From an uncultured Muribaculum sp. (GTDB lineage: Bacteria > Bacteroidota > Bacteroidia > Bacteroidales > Muribaculaceae), in NCBI GenBank assembly GCA_947573015.1, contig CANPDS010000153.1, positions 1-6,435 on the forward strand: a DNA stretch of 6,435 bases, given 5' to 3'. Shown piece by piece: positions 1-5,625 of this stretch. Numbering within the stretch: the first letter of the stretch is position 1; each line of letters opens with the position of its first letter. Both the position numbers and the translations under genes were made by a program. The notes under the pieces are model-generated. The model made no database searches. It was not told the DNA's origin and was given only the letters and a program-made list of their open reading frames with translations.

Positions 1-141
1 GGAGTGCCGGTTATTTCCTTACGTGAAAAGTCCAATTTGCCATGAAGCGCTCTTGATATAGCGCTGATTAGTAGCTCAATGCCTTTTATATAATAGGGCT
101 TTACTTATGGTGATATTTATTGAAAATGTCAAAATAGATAA
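1..141. other. Left-edge non-coding stretch, no supportable gene
   Basis: I see no gene that can be supported here. On the plus strand two frames are open from the window edge, one ending at a TGA at 43-45 (14 codons) and one at a TAG at 59-61. Either could be the tail of a gene entering from the left, but neither is long enough to recognise. A short 6-bp hairpin built from two copies of AGCGCT (46-51 and 60-65, 8-nt loop) is present but is not followed by a T-run. The rest is AT-rich. Confidence 0.3.
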
Positions 142-180
142 GTGGCCCCATCTGCACAATAATTCAATAGATGGGGCCAC
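142..180. terminator. Strong hairpin, probable (bidirectional) terminator after asnA
   Basis: A perfect 12-bp inverted repeat, GTGGCCCCATCT (142-153) and AGATGGGGCCAC (169-180), encloses a 15-nt AT-rich loop. The minus-strand sequence after the stem is T-rich (TTATCTATTTTGACATTTT), as is the plus-strand side (ATGTGTTTTATGTTTTATG), so it could work in both directions. It lies about 105 nt past the asnA stop codon with no gene between, so ending asnA transcription is the simplest role. It could equally close a plus-strand gene entering from the left. The U-tracts are interrupted, so the efficiency is uncertain. Confidence 0.7.
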
Positions 181-285
181 ATGTGTTTTATGTTTTATGT
201 ATGGATATATCAGAAAATGTAGTAAAACAAGCGCAGAAATAAGGATATTCAAGTGTATCGGAGTCTGATACGAAACTTTCTAATA

Positions 286-1320
286 TTAGAGGAGGGTAAT
301 GCCGGCTGCTTTGCATGCTGCGATCTGTTCGGGTGGCCATATCGAGGCCTGCACCTCTCCGATATGTGCTTTTTGCAGAATGAACATGCAAAGACGGCTT
401 TGTCCGATGCCACCGCCTATAGAGTAGGGTAGTTCTCCGGCTAACAGTGCTTTGTGGAACGCGAGATTGGCGCGTTCGGTACAGCCTCGTTTCTCAAGTT
501 GCTGCCGTAGCGACTCCGGACTTACACGAATTCCCATTGAAGACAATTCAAATGCCGTGTTTAATACTGGATTCCAGAATATAAGGTCGCCGTTTAAGCC
601 GGTATAGCCGTCGGAGTTGGAGCTGATCCAATCATCATAGTCCGGTGCTCGACCGTCGTGTGGTTTGCCGTCGCTGAGTTCGTTGCCTATGCCAATAAGG
701 AATATGGCACCATATTCTTTAGCTGCTTTTTCTTCCCGTTCACGAGGCGTGAGATTGGGATATAGTTGCAGAAGTTGTTCGGCATGGATGAATGTTAGCT
801 TTTCTGGCAGCACCGGTGTGATATGTGGAAATTGACGGTAAATGCGTTCCTCTATAGTGCGTACGACATTATATATTTTTGTTACAGTGTCTTTAAGATA
901 ATCAAGCGTGCGATCTTCCGGACGGATTGTCTTTTCCCAGTCCCACTGATCGACATATAGTGAATGAGTGTTGTCAAGATCCTCAAATGTACGTATGGCA
1001 TTCATATCAGTATATAGACCGAATCCCGGAGCTATATCATAAGCCCCCAGTTTTGCCCTTTTCCATTTTGCCAAAGAATGTACTACTTCGGCACGGGCAC
1101 CATTCATGGCATCAATATTGAATGCCACAGCATGTTCTGTGCCATTGAGATCATCATTGAGGCCTGTTCCACTAAGTACAAATAACGGCGCGGTGACGCG
1201 ACGTAAATTGAGAGCTTGAGACAGTTCGGTCTGAAATCCCTCCTTTATGGCTTTGATTGCAATTTCGGTGGTTTCCGGCAAAAGTTTTTGTTTGTATTTA
1301 TGTGGAATGATAAGTGCCAT
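286..1320 (-). CDS. asnA: Aspartate--ammonia ligase (asparagine synthetase A)
   Basis: A 344-residue protein recognised as AsnA, which makes L-asparagine from L-aspartate and ammonia, using ATP and releasing AMP and pyrophosphate, in the cytoplasm. It is a stand-alone enzyme with the fold of class II aminoacyl-tRNA synthetases. The whole length matches the family (E. coli AsnA is about 330 residues). Visible family blocks are DDLNGTEHAV (56-65), VVHSLAKWKR (79-88), YVDQWDWEK (122-130), the long block from GIGNELSDG to DYDDW (210-231), WNPVL and AFELSSMGIRV (249-266), and GGGIGQSRLCM (302-312), which resembles class II synthetase motif 3. No block is missing, so the enzyme should be active. 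The ATG at 1320 begins right before the family's conserved N-terminal region; no Shine-Dalgarno is visible, as is usual in Bacteroidota. It is a single-gene unit, transcribed divergently from the DUF3943 gene, with a promoter at 1350-1381 and a probable terminator at 142-180. Confidence 0.97.
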   Translation of the reverse strand: MALIIPHKYKQKLLPETTEIAIKAIKEGFQTELSQALNLRRVTAPLFVLSGTGLNDDLNGTEHAVAFNIDAMNGARAEVVHSLAKWKRAKLGAYDIAPGFGLYTDMNAIRTFEDLDNTHSLYVDQWDWEKTIRPEDRTLDYLKDTVTKIYNVVRTIEERIYRQFPHITPVLPEKLTFIHAEQLLQLYPNLTPREREEKAAKEYGAIFLIGIGNELSDGKPHDGRAPDYDDWISSNSDGYTGLNGDLIFWNPVLNTAFELSSMGIRVSPESLRQQLEKRGCTERANLAFHKALLAGELPYSIGGGIGQSRLCMFILQKAHIGEVQASIWPPEQIAACKAAGITLL

Positions 1321-1349
1321 ATGCGTTATGGTTTGATGTTATATGATGG

Positions 1350-1381
1350 CAAAGTAAAGCATTAAGTTTGATATTTGCAAA
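1350..1381 (-). promoter_or_regulatory. Predicted Bacteroidota-type promoter of asnA
   Basis: On the minus strand a TTTG box (complement of 1378-1381) is followed after 20 nt by TTACTTTG (complement of 1350-1357). This differs from the Bacteroidota consensus TTTG-N19-21-TAnnTTTG in one position. Transcription would begin near 1343, giving a 5' leader of roughly 20-25 nt before the ATG at 1320. That leader is too short for a riboswitch or leader peptide, so regulation, if any, would act at the promoter. Confidence 0.55.
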
Positions 1382-1522
1382 TTATATTGACAAATAGTTG
1401 CGATATGGGTGTGGATGATGTTCATGATGATTTAAATTAGGGCAATAGTGCGTCATTGTGCTAATATTTGTATTGGTGGGTATATGGTAAGGATTGTAGT
1501 TTGCGAACATGATAGAAATATA

Positions 1523-1544
1523 ATTGTTATAGTATTGTAACAAT
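1523..1544. promoter_or_regulatory. 7-bp inverted repeat upstream of the DUF3943 gene, operator-like
   Basis: ATTGTTA (1523-1529) and TAACAAT (1538-1544) form a perfect inverted repeat with an 8-nt spacer, ending 29 nt before the ATG at 1574. It overlaps two weak matches to a -7 box, TATAATTG (1519-1526) and TAGTATTG (1530-1537). The only nearby TTTG (1500-1503) is 15 nt from the first and 26 nt from the second, neither close to the usual 19-21. The symmetry and position suit a repressor operator over the promoter, or a small 5'-leader hairpin. Which regulator would bind cannot be told from the sequence. Confidence 0.35.
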
Positions 1545-1573
1545 CTTCTTCATCACGCTTTATCGAGGAATAT

Positions 1574-3073
1574 ATGAAAATCATTCGTCATATAATATTA
1601 TATGTGTTTGTGTGTATGGCTGTGATTCCATCCGTGGCACAAATGCCTATTAAACTAAGGGTGCTCCCGACAGTTGCGCCTGATAGTGCTGATGTGGTAT
1701 ACTACTCTAAACCCCATTTTTGGCGTGCGGCAGGCGAGGTAGTCGGATTTAATCTCGGCCTGTGGGCTTTTGACCGATATATCCAGCGCGGTGACTTCGC
1801 CTATATAAGCATGAACAGTGTCAAGGAAAATTTTCGGAAGGGATTCAAGTGGGATAATGATAAACTTGGCACAAACATGTTTCTTCATCCCTATAATGGC
1901 AGTCTGTATTATAATGCTGCACGCAGTAATGGATTTAATTATTGGCAGTCATCGCTGTTTGCGATAGGTGGCAGTGCTATGTGGGAGATGTTTATGGAAT
2001 GTGAGTATCCGTCTACAAATGACATTATTGCCACCCCGATCGGAGGTACGGCTATTGGAGAAGTCTGTTTCAGGGCATCTGACGCTATTATTGATGATCG
2101 TGATACTGGAGCTTCGCGTTTTGGGCGTGAGGCTGCGGTGTTTGTGATATCTCCGATGCGTGGATTGACGCGAATTATTACCGGTGATGCTTGGAGGGTA
2201 CGTCCGACAAGAGGCAGATTATATGGCACACCACCTGTTTCGATTGAGTTTTCTCTTGGAGCGAAAGGCGTGTATCTGAATAATGCAGTTTCAGAATCGG
2301 CAGTTGGAGCTACGGCGGAAATAAATATTGAGTATGGCGATCGGTTTGAAGTTACATCGACCAAACCATTCGACTATTTCACGGTGCGAGCTGATTTAGG
2401 AGTAGTAAGTAAACAGCCGTTGTTGAGCCAATTGAACATAAAGGGCCGTCTTATAGCTCGTGAGATCATGGATATCGCTTCCCGTAAAATGAGTGTGGGA
2501 TTATATCAACATTTTGATTATTATGATTCCGATACCATACATAAGTCGGGGATGGCAAATGTTGCCAAAGTGCCTTATAAACTTGGCATTCCTGCGAGTC
2601 TTGGGGTAGGATGGATGTTTCGCGACGCACGTCATCCGCGATGGGCATTTGATGCATATTTACACGGAAATGCCGTGATACTTGGTTCAATTCTTTCTGA
2701 TTATTATCAGGTAGACGAGCGCAACTATAATCTTGCAAGCGGCTTCTCTTTTAAGGGAGGCATAAACATGATATTTGATCGTGACCGGTTTTCTGCGTCT
2801 TTGGGACATGAATTCTACCGATTATTTACGTGGAAAGGTTATCATCGTGACACTAATCTTGAGCGTAGCGATCCTCGTACTCTGGATGTTCAGGGCGATC
2901 ATTCTGCCGCATCATTTCATGTGAGTGAGCTGCGTGCAGATCTGCGGGTATGGCAGAAATTGTATCTTTCGGCTGCGGTAAACCATTATTATCGAGTGAC
3001 ACATTATAGGGATTATCCGAGAGTCAAATCAAGTACAACTGCTGTACGTTTGATGCTGACCTACAAATTGTAG
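1574..3073 (+). CDS. DUF3943 family protein, probable outer-membrane beta-barrel
   Basis: A 499-residue exported protein. Residues 1-22 form a signal peptide (basic start, hydrophobic core, likely cut PSVA|Q); there is no lipobox, so it is not a lipoprotein. Residues about 85-170 carry the DUF3943 signature: HPYNGSLYYNAARSNG (105-120), SAMWEMFMECEYPSTND (134-150) and ATPIGGTAIGEVCFRASD (153-170). The remaining 300 residues alternate polar and hydrophobic positions with many aromatics and end in a strand-like VRLMLTYKL, which suggests a membrane beta-barrel with the conserved domain at its periplasmic end. The function of DUF3943 is not established as far as I know. The ATG at 1574 is preceded by a GAGGA at 1565-1569 and gives a clean signal peptide. 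The gene stands alone, divergent from asnA and convergent with the CotH-like gene. Family assignment is firm; the barrel is inferred. Confidence 0.87.
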   Translation: MKIIRHIILYVFVCMAVIPSVAQMPIKLRVLPTVAPDSADVVYYSKPHFWRAAGEVVGFNLGLWAFDRYIQRGDFAYISMNSVKENFRKGFKWDNDKLGTNMFLHPYNGSLYYNAARSNGFNYWQSSLFAIGGSAMWEMFMECEYPSTNDIIATPIGGTAIGEVCFRASDAIIDDRDTGASRFGREAAVFVISPMRGLTRIITGDAWRVRPTRGRLYGTPPVSIEFSLGAKGVYLNNAVSESAVGATAEINIEYGDRFEVTSTKPFDYFTVRADLGVVSKQPLLSQLNIKGRLIAREIMDIASRKMSVGLYQHFDYYDSDTIHKSGMANVAKVPYKLGIPASLGVGWMFRDARHPRWAFDAYLHGNAVILGSILSDYYQVDERNYNLASGFSFKGGINMIFDRDRFSASLGHEFYRLFTWKGYHRDTNLERSDPRTLDVQGDHSAASFHVSELRADLRVWQKLYLSAAVNHYYRVTHYRDYPRVKSSTTAVRLMLTYKL

Positions 3074-3137
3074 TCTCTTGATTTGGCGGCTCATCAAATT
3101 ATAATTGATGATGATTGTGCTAGTTTACATAAAAGCT

Positions 3138-3170
3138 AAGTGGCGCCCGCCGTCGCGGTGAGCGCCACTT
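3138..3170. terminator. GC-rich hairpin between convergent genes, probable terminator
   Basis: AAGTGGCGC (3138-3146) pairs perfectly with GCGCCACTT (3162-3170). Inside, CCGC (3147-3150) can pair with GCGG (3155-3158) around a CGTC loop, leaving a TGA bulge, so the stem is about 13 bp. The minus-strand side continues with AGCTTTTATG, a weak U-tract; the plus-strand side continues CATAAATTATG. It lies 65 nt after the DUF3943 stop and is the only strong hairpin in the spacer, so it may serve that gene, the CotH-like gene and the candidate small RNA. Confidence 0.6.
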
Positions 3171-3307
3171 CATAAATTATGGTATGGATGAATTGTATGT
3201 GGTATAAATTTTGTCAACAATGAATGCTCTATGGCAAATCATCAGCGTGTTAATCGGGATGCGAGAGGGTATGTATTGTTGTTCTGATATTGTCAGGAGA
3301 GGTTTCT
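3138..3307 (-). ncRNA. Candidate small RNA between an orphan promoter and a hairpin
   Basis: A good minus-strand promoter (3313-3344) predicts a transcript starting near 3306-3308 and running leftwards to the hairpin at 3138-3170, about 170 nt, with no recognisable gene in it. The 5' end could fold into two short adjacent hairpins (TCTC/GAGA arms at 3305-3308 and 3297-3300; TCAG/CTGA arms at 3293-3296 and 3284-3287, plus coordinates). A 21-codon ORF starting MICHRAFIVDK lies at 3242-3177, so the product could instead be a small mRNA. It is not antisense to either flanking coding region, so any target would be in trans, or in the 3' end of the convergent DUF3943 transcript that it overlaps at the hairpin. 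It matches no RNA family that I recognise. Confidence 0.33.
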
Positions 3308-3312
3308 CTTTG

Positions 3313-3344
3313 CAAAGGTATGCTTTGTTTTTGAAATAAGCAAA
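3313..3344 (-). promoter_or_regulatory. Near-perfect Bacteroidota promoter with no gene behind it
   Basis: On the minus strand TTTG (complement of 3341-3344) is followed after exactly 20 nt by TACCTTTG (complement of 3313-3320) and then CAAAG. This matches every fixed position of the consensus TTTG-N19-21-TAnnTTTG and is the best promoter in the window. Transcription would start around 3306-3308. No conserved gene follows before the hairpin at 3138-3170. Confidence 0.6.
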
Positions 3345-3359
3345 TTTCGAAACGAAATT
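3343..3359. repeat. Inverted repeat over the upstream box of the orphan promoter
   Basis: AATTTCG (3343-3349) and CGAAATT (3353-3359) form a perfect 7-bp inverted repeat with a 3-nt AAA spacer. It overlaps the -33 TTTG box of the minus-strand promoter at 3313-3344 and extends upstream of it, a usual place for a regulator site. As RNA it would also form a small AU-rich hairpin about 85 nt after the CotH-like stop codon, but no U-run follows, so it is a poor terminator. Confidence 0.35.
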
Positions 3360-3443
3360 ATTTAAAAATCTGCGAAACCACCTGTTTTTCCTATCGCAAA
3401 TCAGAGTTTGCACATCCTTTAAATCTGAATCTGGGAGCTATAT

Positions 3444-5534
3444 TTATTGGATAAATATCTTTTCGGATGAGCCATCAGTATATACAACGATATTGATGCC
3501 TTTATTCAGACGCGTAGATAAACTTCCTGATAGCGTATATATGGATTTTATTGTTTTTGATGCATGGTTGGTATTTTCAATATCCTCTATGCCCGATGTG
3601 GTACGTTTTACGGCAGATATTGCGAATATTCCAAGCATTCCGTAACCCCATTCATCATCACGGCATTGTGATGTGAAAGTGACAGACTGGATCATTTTGT
3701 TTTTATTAACCTTGAATTGATTCTCGGAAAGATTGACTTTTGTGCCATCTATTCCACCTCCGTTATAGTCTGAACGCCATCTGGTAAGATTGCGATATAC
3801 AAAATCGTTGTAGGCTTCCACACACCAGTCGCTTACAAATTGTGGATCTGTCTGCTCGGAAGAACCATCTGTGTAATTTATTGTGGCGAGATATTTTAGT
3901 TCGTAATATTCTCGATTTGTACCGACAAGAAGTATACACAATGAATCGGCTTGTGTTGGTTCCGTAAATATAAGCGTACCGGTTGCATCCGTGTGGTCGA
4001 GATACAGGCAGTTGTCTGACAAATAATCTCCAAATTGGAAAATGTGTCCGTTTTCAGCGATGAGAGAGCCGTTTTCGGGCAGACCTTTGCCGCCGTTTGC
4101 CATTGCGGAGGTTACAAGCACACTACCGTGGTTGTCGAGGGCCGGATGGGAGGATGCGCTTTCGGGAACATCGTTAAGGCTTGTAGCAATGCAGTCGGAG
4201 TTGAAGCCGGATGCGATTTCCAATGAAACGATCTGTGACTTTGCCGTAGGATCAATCGGTTCGATTATCTCTTCATTTCCGATATTATTATCCATCCATT
4301 CCAATCGTTCTGTGATCCAATGCTTCAAGTATGAAATTTCATCGTCAAAAGATGTGGAACAGTAGTAGTTTGGCCATAGTTTTCTTGACCATATATTCCA
4401 AGCGTCATTATTCCTGTCTGCTGCACCGGAATTTTTCAGAATCTTTACATACCCGTCAATTAATTGATCGATGTAATCAGTGGTATATACTTCTTTGCGG
4501 TATTGCGACCAACGTTCTTTTAAAATTGCCTGAAAGTCCTCGTTGTGTATGAGATTAAACCAATAAAAAGGTATTAGCTGTGGCTCGTCTTGAGCTGCAA
4601 GCATATCATTGTTTCGATACAGCCATGTATCTGAGCGGAAGCTTTCGAATGCATCATAATTGCCAAATCCGAGTGTCGCGTCTCCGGGTATCATTATTGT
4701 AGAGGCATTTTTGGGGAAACACATCAAGGCATGCAGACGATATGAGTCGGCGTTGTGGCTGAACTCCGAATTGAGCATATAGTCGGCAAAAGAGGTAAGG
4801 TTGATGCCGTCAAACCTGCCACTGAGAAACGATTGTTCGGTGGATGCTATAAGCGCATTGGGTGTAGTATAAGCATTGTCAGGGAATATGTGCTTGTATG
4901 TGATAGTTGCAACATTGATAGACGTTCCGTCATTATCCACTGGCTTTATTGCTGAAGCATATGTTTGTACTGCATCGTTACGGTCAACAGATACTGCCAT
5001 ATCTCCATTGTCAAATATATTGCCGATATAGTCGGACAGTTGGTATACACCATAGTATACATCATCGATGACTACTTCGCATAGAGTGGCAGATGGCACT
5101 ATATCCATAAAATTTCGTGCGAGATCATTTGCTAACATTGTGCGTATCATGCTGCGGTCGGCTCCACAAGCATTGAGTTGCCATGATTTGTTATCGGCTT
5201 GTATTAGGTATGATTTTTTCTCGCTGTTTGTGAAAGTAGTGTTTCCGATATATTTTATGTGGATTGGTCCGTTATAGAGGGGATTCTGTGAGGAGGCGCT
5301 CTTTGTGTCGCAATAATTTATTTCTCCCTCTCCGTTGTCAATAATGGTAAGGTGTCCGTTGATTGGTGTCTGGCGTTGAATTGTAGAGCCTTTGACGTCA
5401 ATCTTGACAATAGGCAATGTAGATTGGGTAAGTACTACATTGGTGTTTGGCGGACAATAATTATCGGAACGTTGCGCGACTATAGGAAGCGCACAGTCAC
5501 ATATAAATAGAATTGACAGTATACTTTTTTTCAT
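3444..5534 (-). CDS. Secreted CotH-kinase-like protein with C-terminal beta-rich module
   Basis: A 696-residue exported protein. Residues 1-20 are a signal peptide (MKKSILSILF start, cut near IVA|Q). About 40-420 resemble the CotH domain, the atypical kinase family named for Bacillus spore-coat CotH: IHIKYIGNTTF (91-101), DRSMIRTMLANDLAR (126-140), LCEVVIDDVYYGVYQLSD (151-168), NSEFSHNADSYRLH (255-268), GDATLGFGN (284-292) and HWITERLEWMD (405-415). The usual WDxD motif appears as GDAT, so one acidic residue is lost while D263 and D285 remain; activity is uncertain. Residues 434-645 form a module shared with the upstream gene, and 661-696 are a tail resembling short Bacteroidales sorting signals. 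I chose the ATG at 5534 because it begins the signal peptide; earlier in-frame starts (5594, 5582) would add charged residues and run through a terminator-like hairpin. The substrate is unknown. It lies 91 bp behind its paralogue on the same strand, with no clear promoter of its own. Confidence 0.82.
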   Translation of the reverse strand: MKKSILSILFICDCALPIVAQRSDNYCPPNTNVVLTQSTLPIVKIDVKGSTIQRQTPINGHLTIIDNGEGEINYCDTKSASSQNPLYNGPIHIKYIGNTTFTNSEKKSYLIQADNKSWQLNACGADRSMIRTMLANDLARNFMDIVPSATLCEVVIDDVYYGVYQLSDYIGNIFDNGDMAVSVDRNDAVQTYASAIKPVDNDGTSINVATITYKHIFPDNAYTTPNALIASTEQSFLSGRFDGINLTSFADYMLNSEFSHNADSYRLHALMCFPKNASTIMIPGDATLGFGNYDAFESFRSDTWLYRNNDMLAAQDEPQLIPFYWFNLIHNEDFQAILKERWSQYRKEVYTTDYIDQLIDGYVKILKNSGAADRNNDAWNIWSRKLWPNYYCSTSFDDEISYLKHWITERLEWMDNNIGNEEIIEPIDPTAKSQIVSLEIASGFNSDCIATSLNDVPESASSHPALDNHGSVLVTSAMANGGKGLPENGSLIAENGHIFQFGDYLSDNCLYLDHTDATGTLIFTEPTQADSLCILLVGTNREYYELKYLATINYTDGSSEQTDPQFVSDWCVEAYNDFVYRNLTRWRSDYNGGGIDGTKVNLSENQFKVNKNKMIQSVTFTSQCRDDEWGYGMLGIFAISAVKRTTSGIEDIENTNHASKTIKSIYTLSGSLSTRLNKGINIVVYTDGSSEKIFIQ

Positions 5535-5561
5535 GATGAATGGGAAAGGTAGAAAATAAAA

Positions 5562-5609
5562 CGGAGAAATCCGATTGGACATATCCACGTCCATATACAG
5601 ATTTCTCCG
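5562..5609 (-). terminator. Intergenic terminator or attenuator hairpin between the paired genes
   Basis: Read on the minus strand, CGGAGAAATC (from 5609 to 5600) pairs perfectly with GATTTCTCCG (5571 to 5562). The 28-nt loop holds a second 5-bp stem (TGGAC 5593-5589 with GTCCA 5580-5576, 8-nt loop). The outer stem is followed at once by TTTTATTTTCT, a good U-tract. The hairpin starts 16 nt after the upstream gene's stop codon and ends 27 nt before the CotH-like ATG. This is the arrangement of an intrinsic terminator for the upstream gene, or of an attenuator setting how much transcription reaches the CotH-like gene. Confidence 0.7.
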
Positions 5610-5625
5610 GATAAAAGATATTTGT

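Larger units (their letters stand above)
3074..3443. other. Convergent intergenic region (370 bp)
   Basis: This spacer lies between the ends of the DUF3943 and CotH-like genes. From left to right it holds a weak AT-rich hairpin (CATCAA 3092-3097 with TTGATG 3105-3110), a GC-rich hairpin (3138-3170), a possible 21-codon minus-strand ORF (3177-3242), a minus-strand promoter (3313-3344), an AT-rich inverted repeat overlapping that promoter's upstream box (3343-3359), and a 5-bp hairpin (GCAAA 3396-3400 with TTTGC 3407-3411). No conserved protein-coding gene is visible. The space is large for a simple convergent terminator region, and the promoter inside it is the notable part. Confidence 0.6.

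Noticed and set aside
46..65. AGCGCT...AGCGCT hairpin near the left edge
   Set aside because: The stem is only 6 bp, no T-run follows, and each arm is itself a palindrome, so chance is likely.
188..391. Minus-strand 67-codon frame overlapping the end of asnA
   Set aside because: Its first half overlaps the conserved C-terminus of asnA in another frame, and the rest is AT-rich spacer with no signal for translation.
1939..2364. Minus-strand open frame of 141 codons opposite the DUF3943 gene
   Set aside because: It is antisense to a well-conserved coding region, has no recognisable motif, and is explained by the base composition of the real gene. The same applies to other antisense frames at 927-1121, 4042-4365 and 6009-6296.
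3396..3411. GCAAA/TTTGC hairpin just after the CotH-like stop
   Set aside because: A 5-bp stem without a U-tract is too weak to call a terminator.
3177..3413. A 78-codon minus-strand open frame in the convergent spacer
   Set aside because: Most of it runs through the promoter and palindrome at 3313-3359, its composition looks like translated AT-rich spacer, and it shows no recognisable motif. Only its last 21 codons remain as a weak small-ORF candidate.
5535..5594. Upstream in-frame ATGs for the CotH-like gene (5594 and 5582)
   Set aside because: They would put up to 20 residues in front of an otherwise normal signal peptide and would translate the terminator-like hairpin. The ATG at 5534 fits much better.
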